A stretch of 15,695 nucleotides of DNA from CAYOWK01 sp964407665 (GTDB taxonomy: Bacteria > Pseudomonadota > Alphaproteobacteria > Caulobacterales > Hyphomonadaceae): the NCBI GenBank assembly GCA_964407665.1, contig CAYOWK010000073.1, positions 1 to 15,695 on the forward strand. The letters run 5' to 3'. The notes under the pieces were generated by a model. It did not search any database and had not been told where the DNA came from. It saw only the letters and a list, made by a program, of their open reading frames with translations. The stretch's first letter is position 1. Each line of letters opens with the position of its first letter. This document shows positions 1 through 6,698 of the stretch, one piece after another. The translations under genes and the position numbers were made by a program.

Positions 1-905
1 CCAGATCCCAGCAGGCGGATGTCGTTGGCGATCTTGAAGCAGCTCATCGCCACCGTGGTGATGGCGCCGTGGCTGAACACCATCGCATCGTGCGCCGCCA
101 GCGCCTCGAACTTGTTGGGCGCAGAGGTGAAGGGCAGGCCGGTGATCTCGGCGATCTTCGCCGCCACCTTGTCCGCAAACCCGGCGGGTGAGGCGAGGCC
201 GGTTCCCACGGCCGTGCCGCCCTGCGCCAGCTCCATCAGCATCGGCAGCGTCATCTCGATGCGCGCAATGCCGTTCTCGATCTGCTTGGCGTAGCCGGAG
301 AACTCCTGGCCCAGCGTGACGGGCGTAGCGTCCTGCGTGTGCGTGCGGCCGATCTTGATGATGTCCTTCCAGGCCTTCGCCTTCGCATCCAGCGCGTCGT
401 GCAGGTGCTTCAGCGCCGGAACCAGCCGCCGCACCACTTCCTCGGCGCAGGCGATGTGCATGGCCGTCGGGAAGGTGTCGTTGGACGACTGGCTCATGTT
501 CACGTGGTCGTTGGGGTGGATCGGCTTCTTGGAGCCCATCTCCCCGCCCAGCATCTCGATGCCCCGGTTCGAGATCACCTCGTTGGCGTTCATGTTGGAC
601 TGGGTGCCCGAGCCCGTCTGCCACACCACCAGCGGGAAGTGCTCATCCAGCTTGCCGTCGATCACTTCCTGCGCCGCGGCGATGATGGTCTCGCCCAGCT
701 TCGGGTCCATCTTGCCCAGCGCCATATTGGTCTCGGCTGCGGCGCGCTTGACGATCCCCAGCGCCCGTACGATCGGGGCGGGCTGCTTTTCCCAGCCGAT
801 CTTGAAATTGCCCAGCGAACGCTCGGCCTGCGCGCCCCAGTACCGGTCTGAAGCCACCTCGATGGGGCCAAACGTGTCGGATTCGGTACGGGTGGGACCG
901 GCCAT
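1..905 (-). CDS. fumC: Fumarate hydratase class II, C-terminus missing (cut by window edge)
   Basis: This gene encodes the iron-independent fumarase of the TCA cycle, which interconverts fumarate and L-malate in the cytoplasm as a homotetramer. The first 301 residues are present. Family motifs occur in order: TGSGTQSNMNANE (residues 98-109), the substrate-binding SQSSNDTFPT (138-147), and GRTHTQDATP (186-195), in which His189 matches the active-site His188 of the E. coli enzyme. The reading frame leaves the window at LLGSG, just before the family's GSSIMPGKVNP loop that carries the catalytic Ser, so nothing suggests it is broken. The ATG at 905 is supported by GAGGAG nine bases upstream. Class II fumarase is preferred over aspartase or argininosuccinate lyase because of the N-terminal match (TRTESDTFGPIEV) and the overall motif set. 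It follows the antiporter gene on the same strand after an 83-bp gap, so cotranscription is possible but unproven. Confidence 0.96.
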   Translation of the reverse strand, partial: MAGPTRTESDTFGPIEVASDRYWGAQAERSLGNFKIGWEKQPAPIVRALGIVKRAAAETNMALGKMDPKLGETIIAAAQEVIDGKLDEHFPLVVWQTGSGTQSNMNANEVISNRGIEMLGGEMGSKKPIHPNDHVNMSQSSNDTFPTAMHIACAEEVVRRLVPALKHLHDALDAKAKAWKDIIKIGRTHTQDATPVTLGQEFSGYAKQIENGIARIEMTLPMLMELAQGGTAVGTGLASPAGFADKVAAKIAEITGLPFTSAPNKFEALAAHDAMVFSHGAITTVAMSCFKIANDIRLLGS

Positions 906-988
906 GGGCGATTGCTCCTCAAATCAATGGCGAAGCCGATAGACCCAAGCGCCGCCGCGATCAACGGGCTCACGGCCCTCAACTTGGC

Positions 989-1957
989 TCAGAGGTACGC
1001 GGACAGCAGAAGCCAGAGATAGGCCCCGTAGGCCGCCAGCAGAACAAACCCCTCTGTCCGGCTCACGCGCCCGCCGGTCGTGGCGTGGAATGTCAGCAGC
1101 ACGGCGGCCCCCAGCAGGAAGCCCCAGTCCCGTAGCCCGATGTCCGCAGGCGTTGCGATCGGGGCGACAACGGCGGTGACGCCGAGAATGCCGAGGATGT
1201 TGAAGATGTTCGACCCGACCACGTTTCCGAAGGCCACGGCGGGCCGTCCACGGGCCGCAGCAGCAACGGTCGCCACAAGCTCGGGCAGGCTGGTGCCTAC
1301 TGAAACGATGGTCAGTCCGATCACCGATTCCGAAAGCCCCGCCGTACGCGCCAGCGAAACGGCGGCCCGCACCAGAAGATCGGCGCCGTAGACCAGCGCC
1401 GCAATCCCGCCTGCCACCAGCACAATCGCGAACAGCAGGCTGTCACGCGGCTTGGGCGCCTCGATCAGCACCTCGGCTTCTTCCTTATGAAGCTCCGCCG
1501 CCGGTCCGCCCTGGCTCTCCAGACGCCAGGCCAGCACAAGATAGCCGGCGAGAATGACCAGAAAACCGATCCCCACCGGCCGCGTAAAGCCACCCAGAAG
1601 CGTCGCCGCCGCAATCAGCAGGACGCTGGCGAACACCATGAACAGGCCGTCGCGCCGGACCGACGCGGCCTCGACCGGGATCGGCGTCACGATGGCGGCG
1701 ATCGCAAACACCAGAAGGACGTTGGAAATGTTGGAGCCAACGACATTGCCAAGGGCGATACCGGGGGATCCCGCCAGGGCCGAGTTCAGGCTGGTCAGAA
1801 GCTCCGGGGTCGATGTGCCGACCCCGACCAGCACAAGGCCAATCAGGAGTTCCGACATCCCCAACCGGCGCGCCACGGCCACAGCGCCGCGAACGGTCGC
1901 TTCGCCTCCGCCTGCCAGAAGCAGCAGGCCGCCGACCAGCATCAGCGCGATTTCCAT
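989..1957 (-). CDS. Calcium/sodium antiporter of the CaCA family (YrbG-like)
   Basis: This inner-membrane cation exchanger is predicted to swap Na+ or H+ for Ca2+ across the cytoplasmic membrane. The 322-residue protein has the internal duplication that defines the family. The first alpha repeat has GTSTPE (47-52) with GNVVGSN (69-75), and the second has GTSLPE (221-226) with GNVVGSN (244-250). In the family, the acidic residue of each GTSxPE and the Asn residues line the ion site. About ten hydrophobic segments fit the family fold, and an acidic/basic loop (about 148-172) separates the halves. The ATG at 1957 is chosen because GGAG lies just upstream and the protein then begins directly with a membrane segment. 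A start 15 codons earlier is open but would add a polar, basic tail. The gene is divergent from the RusA-like gene, with 122 bp between them. The ion actually carried cannot be read from sequence. Confidence 0.93.
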   Translation of the reverse strand: MEIALMLVGGLLLLAGGGEATVRGAVAVARRLGMSELLIGLVLVGVGTSTPELLTSLNSALAGSPGIALGNVVGSNISNVLLVFAIAAIVTPIPVEAASVRRDGLFMVFASVLLIAAATLLGGFTRPVGIGFLVILAGYLVLAWRLESQGGPAAELHKEEAEVLIEAPKPRDSLLFAIVLVAGGIAALVYGADLLVRAAVSLARTAGLSESVIGLTIVSVGTSLPELVATVAAAARGRPAVAFGNVVGSNIFNILGILGVTAVVAPIATPADIGLRDWGFLLGAAVLLTFHATTGGRVSRTEGFVLLAAYGAYLWLLLSAYL

Positions 1958-2079
1958 ATAGCTCCGCCCCCGACCCTTGCCGCCGCTTTCCCGCGAGCGC
2001 ATCTCGCCGCATTAAGTGTACGCAGCGCGCGCGTCCAGCACGTCGCAAACGCGGGAGCCGGAAACATGGAAACAGGATC

Positions 2080-2448
2080 GTGAGCGGGCTCGACTGGACC
2101 CGGGCGGGCAAGGTGAAGGCGCGTCTCGATCCCGCCGGCGGGCTGGAAGTGCATGTCGATGGCCTCACGACCCAGGCCAAATACTACAAGCCGCTGCTCC
2201 GCGAATTCTTTCGCAGGGACTTCCCGCCCGTGCGCCCGGCCTGGGGGGATTTCGAGGTCCATATCGCCATGGAGTACACGGGCGACCCGCCGCACATGGA
2301 CCTCGACAATCTCGCCAAGGCGATACTCGACAGCATCTGCGGTACAGCCTTCCACGATGACAGTCAGGTGGCCCGCCTGCTCGTGGAGCGCAGGCCTGCG
2401 GACCGGGAAGGTGTCTGGATGCGCGCCGCGCCCCTCGTCCTGCCCTGA
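2080..2448 (+). CDS. RusA-family crossover junction endodeoxyribonuclease
   Basis: This is a predicted Holliday junction resolvase of the RusA type, a small homodimeric Mg2+-dependent nuclease that cuts four-way DNA junctions. The acidic metal-binding signature is clear: HMDLDNLAKAILDSICG (73-89) gives Asp74, Asp76 and Lys80, and HDDSQV (92-97) gives the third acidic position. These match Asp70/Asp72/Lys76 and Asp91 of E. coli RusA. The length of 122 residues fits the family (about 120). No in-frame ATG sits near the expected N-terminus; the GTG at 2080 gives the right length, though the AGGA before it is only two bases away, so the start is uncertain. E. coli rusA lies in a cryptic prophage, but nothing around this gene looks phage-derived (antiporter on one side, secreted protein on the other), so it looks domesticated. 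It may serve recombination or repair. Confidence 0.85.
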   Translation: MSGLDWTRAGKVKARLDPAGGLEVHVDGLTTQAKYYKPLLREFFRRDFPPVRPAWGDFEVHIAMEYTGDPPHMDLDNLAKAILDSICGTAFHDDSQVARLLVERRPADREGVWMRAAPLVLP

Positions 2449-2673
2449 GGCCCGGTTCCCAAGCCATTGCGGGTGACGCAAAGGGAACTGGACGCCCGCC
2501 TGCGTCGGGAACCAAGTTCAATCTGCAGACGACGCGACCTGGTAGATCGGGCTCACGCACATTTGCCCGCTTTCAGATCGACAGGGCCTTCGTCCCTGTT
2601 AATCTCCCTCAATTCGGAAGACCGTACGGTGCGATACAGAATGGTCCGGCGGCTCCAGATCGGGAGAACGACC

Positions 2674-3858
2674 ATGAAGAACCGCCTGCGCGGCGCGACA
2701 GCCGCCCTTGCCCTTTTTTCAGCCGCCGCAGCCTTCGCGCTACCGGCCCATGCCCAGCGCATCGGTGAGAATTCGGGCGTCCGCTTCGCCGAGCCCACGG
2801 GGCAGGTGATCGAAGGGCCGAAGCCCATCGCCGGAACCAAGGCGTTCGAAAGCCCCATTCCGTTCTTCAAGGACCTCGGACCCTGGGATCCCGCCTACAA
2901 GGCGCCGCGTACGTCGTTCGGCGCGCCGGATCTGCAGGGCGTCTGGTCCAACGCCTCACTCACCACCATGACCCGCAACTCCGGCCGCAACGCCAGCGTC
3001 GGCATCCAGACGCTTGTGATCCCGCCGGAGAAGATCAACGAGGCGCTCTCGCGCGCCGGCTACACCAAATCGCTCGAGGATAGCCAGAAGCGCACCGATC
3101 CCAACTCCGGCGTCTTCACCGACAAGGATGCAGACGCCGGCTACAACGCCTTCTGGATCGATCCCGGTTCGGAATGGGCCAAGGTCAACGGGGAATGGCG
3201 TTCGTCCTGGATTGTCGAGCCCGCCAACGGCCAGCTGCCTCTGTCGGCTGCGGGCCAGAAAGTCCGCGCCGCCCGCATGACGGCCGCGCGCGGCGTCAAC
3301 AACACGGGCCCTGAAATCCGCACCATCGGCGACCGCTGCCTCCTGTCCTTCGCCAACCAGGGCGGGCCGCCGCTCAACAACGCCATGTACAACAACCATG
3401 TCGGCATCGTTCAGACGCCGACCCATGTCATGCTCGAGATCGAGATGAACCATGATGTCCGGATCATCCCGCTCCGGGATTCCGGCGCGGCGGCGCCGCC
3501 CGTTGGCGAGAAGATCAAGCCCTGGTTCGGCGACTCCATCGGTTGGTGGGAAGGCGACACGCTCGTGGTCGAAACGCGGAACCTGCACCCGATCCAGGCC
3601 GGCGGCTTCATGCCGATTTCTGAAAAGGGCAAGGTGATCGAGCGCTTCACCCGCGTCTCGGACCTGGAAGTCTTCTACGAATTCACCGTCGACGACCCGG
3701 TCTATTACACCCAGGCCTGGAAGGGCGAGATGCCGTTCCGCAAGTCGAAGGAAAAGGTCTACGAATACGCCTGCCACGAAGGCAACTACGCCCTCCCGGG
3801 CATCCTGCGCGGCATGGCCGAAGGCCGCGACACCTCCATCGAAGCCGAGGGCGAGTAG
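2674..3858 (+). CDS. Secreted hypothetical protein with PDLQGVW motif and two conserved-type cysteines
   Basis: The function is unknown. The 394-residue protein begins with a clear Sec signal peptide (basic MKNRLR, an alanine-rich core, cleavage after AHA at about residue 27), so it should be periplasmic or secreted. An N-terminal motif APDLQGVWSN and later IGWWEGDTLVVETRNL and YACHEGNYALPGILRG resemble motifs seen in uncharacterised secreted proteins of alphaproteobacteria and acidobacteria; this is recalled family knowledge, not a search. The mature chain contains only two cysteines, Cys222 (GDRCLLSF) and Cys367 (YACHEG), which could form a disulfide in the periplasm. The ATG at 2674 is preferred to earlier in-frame codons because GGGAG lies seven bases upstream and the signal peptide starts there. 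The 225 bp upstream, after the resolvase gene, hold no recognised gene and could carry its promoter. No enzyme class can be assigned. Confidence 0.85.
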   Translation: MKNRLRGATAALALFSAAAAFALPAHAQRIGENSGVRFAEPTGQVIEGPKPIAGTKAFESPIPFFKDLGPWDPAYKAPRTSFGAPDLQGVWSNASLTTMTRNSGRNASVGIQTLVIPPEKINEALSRAGYTKSLEDSQKRTDPNSGVFTDKDADAGYNAFWIDPGSEWAKVNGEWRSSWIVEPANGQLPLSAAGQKVRAARMTAARGVNNTGPEIRTIGDRCLLSFANQGGPPLNNAMYNNHVGIVQTPTHVMLEIEMNHDVRIIPLRDSGAAAPPVGEKIKPWFGDSIGWWEGDTLVVETRNLHPIQAGGFMPISEKGKVIERFTRVSDLEVFYEFTVDDPVYYTQAWKGEMPFRKSKEKVYEYACHEGNYALPGILRGMAEGRDTSIEAEGE

Positions 3859-3881
3859 GGGCTTGCTCCCGCTCTAACGGC

Positions 3882-3981
3882 TGTCATTCCGGAAGCCGCG
3901 AAAGCGGCTATCCGGAATCCAGGGGACGCCAGCGCTGGATTCCGGGTCTGCGGCCCTGACGGGCCTCCGCCCGGAATGACA
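3882..3981. repeat. 100-bp nested palindromic intergenic repeat
   Basis: The outer arms TGTCATTCCGG (3882-3892) and CCGGAATGACA (3971-3981) are perfect inverted copies. Inside, CCGGAATCCAG (3912-3922) is inverted as CTGGATTCCGG (3935-3945), and two smaller hairpins, GCCGC..GCGGC near 3895-3908 and GGCCC..GGGCC near 3952-3964, decorate the structure. Weaker similarity between the flanks continues outside the outer arms. The RNA or DNA could fold into a cruciform-like multi-stem structure. This is the style of dispersed REP- or MITE-like intergenic repeats common in high-GC alphaproteobacteria. It lies 23 bp after the secreted-protein gene and could also help end transcription. No coding potential is seen. 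Confidence 0.75.
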
Positions 3982-4012
3982 AGGGCCGGAGCGAGGAGGG
4001 AAGTCTGCGTCC

Positions 4013-4102
4013 CTACCCGATAGTCTCATCAAACATCAGCGCCCGCGCGTACTTCATCGGCGGCGAGCCGTGGGACAGCAGCCTGTCGTGACAGGTCTTC
4101 AA
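4013..4102 (-). pseudogene. Detached 3'-end fragment of a DUF885-family gene
   Basis: Read on the minus strand, about 29 codons match the C-terminus of the DUF885 protein encoded further right: LKTCHDRLLSHGSPPMKYAR and onwards to the terminal MFDETIG, followed by TAG. The intact gene reads Y for C and P for T and ends in TGA. The other base differences are synonymous, so the fragment was probably once under coding constraint, i.e. it derives from a diverged allele or paralog and not from a recent copying event. Homology stops abruptly at about 4099-4102, where the zinc-ribbon-like gene ends (its TGA occupies 4099-4101). No start codon or upstream DUF885 sequence remains, so the fragment should be non-functional. 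Confidence 0.8.
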
Positions 4103-4377
4103 CTCCGAAGGTCATGACCACACTCGCTGCATTTGACGACCGGTATCGGAATTGCCACCAGCCCGAACGCCCCGATACGCGGGCCGATAAAGAATGGCGA
4201 CTTTCCGCACTGCCTGCACCGAACCGCTATAGAAATCAGAAACTGGAACGCGATGCAGGTCATCGCGTACGGGAACGAGGTGGAAATCGGAACCATCCGA
4301 AAGATGTTCGCCGCGATCAACGCGAAGAATGCCAATGCGGGCAACGCAGCACTATAGGGATACCATAAGAGCTTCAT
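4099..4377 (-). CDS. Small membrane protein with CxxC/CxxC zinc-ribbon-like pair
   Basis: I do not recognise a named family. The 92-residue protein has two hydrophobic stretches (about 8-28 and 36-53) followed by a soluble tail with two CxxC knuckles, CRQC (54-57) and CSEC (83-86). The 25-residue spacing suits a zinc ribbon, probably on the cytoplasmic side. The ATG at 4377 is chosen because GGGGAA lies upstream and the first membrane segment starts nearby; an open extension to a TTG at 4458 lacks a ribosome binding site. The tail CGHDLRS then TGA ends exactly at the edge of the duplicated DUF885 3' end, so the C-terminus may be natural or may have been set by the insertion. It is divergent from the small two-helix membrane gene, 99 bp away. 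Its base composition is lower in G+C than the neighbouring core genes. Confidence 0.6.
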   Translation of the reverse strand: MKLLWYPYSAALPALAFFALIAANIFRMVPISTSFPYAMTCIAFQFLISIAVRCRQCGKSPFFIGPRIGAFGLVAIPIPVVKCSECGHDLRS

Positions 4378-4460
4378 TTCTGAGGTTCCCCAACCGCATT
4401 GGATGGTGTCTGCTGGCCCATCTGTCGGGGCCGAATTGTAAGAAGAGTTCGAGTCCAAAT

Positions 4461-4468
4461 AAAGGAGG
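4461..4468 (+). promoter_or_regulatory. Strong Shine-Dalgarno AAAGGAGG that decides the start of the next gene
   Basis: The AAAGGAGG is a near-perfect anti-16S match. ATG codons lie at 4471 (two bases downstream, too close) and 4477 (eight bases downstream, ideal), both in the same frame, so 4477 is the likely start. Confidence 0.7.
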
Positions 4469-4476
4469 CCATGGAG

Positions 4477-4722
4477 ATGTCAATTTTCACAAAAGCTCTG
4501 CGCTCCTACGTCAAGGCAATATCGGTCATGTTGATTGTCTTGTTCTTTATTACTGTATATGTTGCACTCGCTCACGGATGGGATTTTGTGTTTAGTGATG
4601 ATATTATAAAATTCGTGGCGAGATATGGATCGTTGCTGATTGTGTTATTGCCGGTAAGCCTGGGCGGCGCGTGGCTTCAGTCAATTTTCGAACGTAAGCG
4701 CGAAAGTCAAAAGGAGCCTTAG
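4477..4722 (+). CDS. Small two-helix membrane protein, low-GC orphan
   Basis: I do not recognise this protein. It has 81 residues with two hydrophobic helices (about 15-33 and 50-66), a short polar link with an acidic pair (SDDIIK, 40-45) and a highly charged C-terminus (FERKRESQKEP). The layout is that of a small inner-membrane protein with both ends probably in the cytoplasm. The start at 4477 rests on the strong AAAGGAGG eight bases upstream. The gene uses AT-rich codons (TTA, ATA, TTT, GTA) that neighbouring genes avoid, and 4501-4620 is only 40% G+C, so it is very probably acquired. It lies between the detached and intact DUF885 3' ends, divergent from the zinc-ribbon-like gene. A small regulator, toxin-like or immunity-like role is conceivable, but nothing in the sequence decides between these. 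Confidence 0.65.
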   Translation: MSIFTKALRSYVKAISVMLIVLFFITVYVALAHGWDFVFSDDIIKFVARYGSLLIVLLPVSLGGAWLQSIFERKRESQKEP

Positions 4723-4871
4723 GCGCAATCGTTTTAACACAATTTGGGCTTGACGGAGTGCAGCGTGTCGGTCGGCAGCGAATAGCAGCAGAGCCACTGA
4801 CCCTATTGTTGGCTCGGCCCGAGATTCATTCCGGATGTTTCGCGCGCCCTGTTGCCAGACGATTGGACTTC

Positions 4872-4958
4872 TCAGCCGATCGGCTCATCGAACATCAGCG
4901 CCCGCGCGTACTTCATTGGCGGCGAGCCGTGGGACAGCAGCCTGTCGTGATAGGTCTT
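4872..4958. repeat. Intact-gene copy of the 87-bp direct repeat
   Basis: This is the partner of 4013-4099, offset by 859 bp, with 79 of 87 bases identical. It supplies the final 28 codons and TGA stop of the DUF885 gene. Downstream flanks of the two copies do not match, so this is not a simple tandem duplication of the gene end plus its flank. Confidence 0.85.
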
Positions 4959-6665
4959 GAGGCTGAAGTCCGCGCCCCAGCGTTGCTGCGCTTCGGCGCG
5001 AACGGCCTTGTGCTCGGTCCAGCCCACGAAATAGGTCGACAGCTGCGTTGAGCTCACGCGCACGCGGGTCCACTTGCCCGCCGCCTCGCGCTCTTCCTGA
5101 AAGGCGTCGCGCACCATGAAGTCCATGGTCTGCTCCTTCTCCCAGCCCTCGATGTGCACGCCCTGATCGAGAATGGCGTTGGAGATCACCCGCAGCGCCC
5201 ATTTGAGGTTCACCAGACGGCGCAGCGGATCGCCGCCGCCATGCCCCGCCTCGATCATCAGGTCCTGCGCATAGACGCCCCAGCCCTCGATGAACGTACC
5301 GGACGACAGCACCGCCCGCAGCACGCCGGGATAGCGGTTGGAGTGCCACAGCTGCACATAGTGCCCCGGCATCGCCTCATGCACGGTCAGCTCGTTCAGC
5401 GAGCGGGAGTTGTACTCCCGCAGGAAGCTTTCCGTCTGTTCGTCCGTCCAGTCCGCCGGAATGGGCGAGATCGCATAGAAGGTGTCGAGCCTGCGATCCA
5501 GCGGCCCCGGCGAGTCGCAATAGGCCACCGAGACGCCCTGCTGGAATTTCGGCATCTCGATGATGTTCACCGGCGCGTCGGGCAGGGTGATGATGTCCTT
5601 CTCGCGCAGGAAGGCGGTTGTGTCTTCCAGCGTCGCGCGCGCCGCCGAGAAGATGTCCTCCCGCCTGGCATGATCCCGCGCTGCAATGTCGAGCGCATCG
5701 AAGATGGCCTTGCGGCGCTGCTCCGGGCTCGGCGCGTCGGGCAACGGCGAAGCGCCCGGCTGCGACCCCAGCACGCTTCTTGAGATGTCCCACATCTCGG
5801 CGGTCACGCGCTCAAGGTCGGCGTGAGCCGTCTTCATAAGCTCTGCGGGATTGGCTTCACCGCCCAGCGAGTAGGCCAGCTTCTTCGCAAACTTCACCGC
5901 GCCGACCCGGAAATCGCCCTGCGCCGCCGGAACCAGCTCGCTGTCGATCCCGCTCTGGTGTTCCGCCACAGCGGCCTTGGCCGTTTCCGCCGCCGCCGAC
6001 AGACGCGCGCGATCCTCAGCTCCAAGCTGGTCTGCCTGCGCGAGGATCAACCCGTCGATGATCGAGACCACGCCGCCATGCTGCGCCGCATACGTCTCGG
6101 CATGCACCTTCGGCACGCGCGTCCTGTCGAGCGCCCCGCGCGTCTGGGCCAGAAACTCCGGCAGCTTCTCCATGCGCGAGGCTGCATTCAGCAGGCGCTC
6201 CGGCAGCGGCGCAAAATCCCGCGCCATGAGCGAATAGAGCGCGCCGCCCGCCTGGTCCGAATAGCGCAGCGGGTCCCACGCCCATGATTGCAACTCGGCG
6301 TCATCGAACCCGTCAGACGCCAGCGAGTTGGCCAGCAGCGCCGCATCGACCTGGTTCTCGCGCGACAGGGCCGAACGGTCGATGGTCGCAAGCCCGTCCA
6401 GCGCCTCCTTCGTAACCGCGTTGCGGGAGGCGCGCCCGGCGGCGGACACGTCTGTCAGTTCGCCGTCGAAGGCATGATCGCCCAGATAGGTCGCAAATCC
6501 CGGACTGGTGCGCGCGCTGTTCTTCAGCCACGTCTCGCCAAGCGCCTTGAAGGCCTCGTCAGCCGATCCGCCCGCAGGCGCAGAGCCGTTTCCGCATCCC
6601 ACCAGCGGCGCCAGCGCCGCAGAAGCTGTCAGTGCAAGCGCGCCGCGCCGGGTAAGCTGTGACAT
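4872..6665 (-). CDS. DUF885-family lipoprotein, putative metallopeptidase-like
   Basis: This is a 597-residue exported protein of the DUF885 family, whose members are thought to be zinc-peptidase-like hydrolases. The N-terminus LTRRGALALTASAALAP.. has a twin-arginine pair (Arg6, Arg7) and a lipobox LVGC with Cys24, so it is probably a Tat- or Sec-exported lipoprotein. The family's metal-site signature is intact: HEAMPGH (429-435, His429, Glu430, His435), followed by FIEGWGVYAQ (458-467) with Glu460. The substrate is unknown; peptides are the usual guess. The ATG at 6665 has GGAG nine bases upstream; a GTG five codons earlier has none. It starts 33 bp after the transglutaminase-like gene, so the two are probably cotranscribed. 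Its last 87 bp are present a second time at 4013-4099, in diverged form, so this 3' end may have been replaced by incoming DNA. Confidence 0.9.
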   Translation of the reverse strand: MSQLTRRGALALTASAALAPLVGCGNGSAPAGGSADEAFKALGETWLKNSARTSPGFATYLGDHAFDGELTDVSAAGRASRNAVTKEALDGLATIDRSALSRENQVDAALLANSLASDGFDDAELQSWAWDPLRYSDQAGGALYSLMARDFAPLPERLLNAASRMEKLPEFLAQTRGALDRTRVPKVHAETYAAQHGGVVSIIDGLILAQADQLGAEDRARLSAAAETAKAAVAEHQSGIDSELVPAAQGDFRVGAVKFAKKLAYSLGGEANPAELMKTAHADLERVTAEMWDISRSVLGSQPGASPLPDAPSPEQRRKAIFDALDIAARDHARREDIFSAARATLEDTTAFLREKDIITLPDAPVNIIEMPKFQQGVSVAYCDSPGPLDRRLDTFYAISPIPADWTDEQTESFLREYNSRSLNELTVHEAMPGHYVQLWHSNRYPGVLRAVLSSGTFIEGWGVYAQDLMIEAGHGGGDPLRRLVNLKWALRVISNAILDQGVHIEGWEKEQTMDFMVRDAFQEEREAAGKWTRVRVSSTQLSTYFVGWTEHKAVRAEAQQRWGADFSLKTYHDRLLSHGSPPMKYARALMFDEPIG

Positions 6666-6698
6666 GGCGGGCGGCTCCACACGATTGACGGGACCCGG

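Larger units (their letters stand above)
4013..4958. mobile_element. Possible small integrated element flanked by direct copies of a gene 3' end
   Basis: Two imperfect direct repeats, 4013-4099 and 4872-4958, match at 79 of 87 positions (78 of 83 in the core) and enclose 772 bp. The right repeat is the genuine 3' end of the DUF885 gene. The left repeat is a detached copy with its own stop codon. The enclosed DNA includes a stretch of about 40% G+C (48 of 120 bases at 4501-4620) in a window that is otherwise far richer in G+C, plus two small membrane-protein genes. The arrangement resembles an element that used a gene 3' end as its attachment site and restored that end. No integrase, transposase or terminal inverted repeat is seen, so calling it an element is inference. 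Confidence 0.4.

Noticed and set aside
2581..2599. ACAGGG/CCCTGT hairpin as a terminator for the resolvase gene
   Set aside because: The stem is only six base pairs, it lies over 130 bp after the stop codon and has no T-run, so it is too weak to call.
4823..4840. ATTCATTCCGGATG resembling the outer arm of the 3882 palindrome
   Set aside because: The match is short and has no inverted partner nearby, so chance is the simplest explanation.
4758..5051. Plus-strand ORF of 97 codons across the right edge of the insert
   Set aside because: Most of it is antisense to the DUF885 3' end, and it has no ribosome site or motif.
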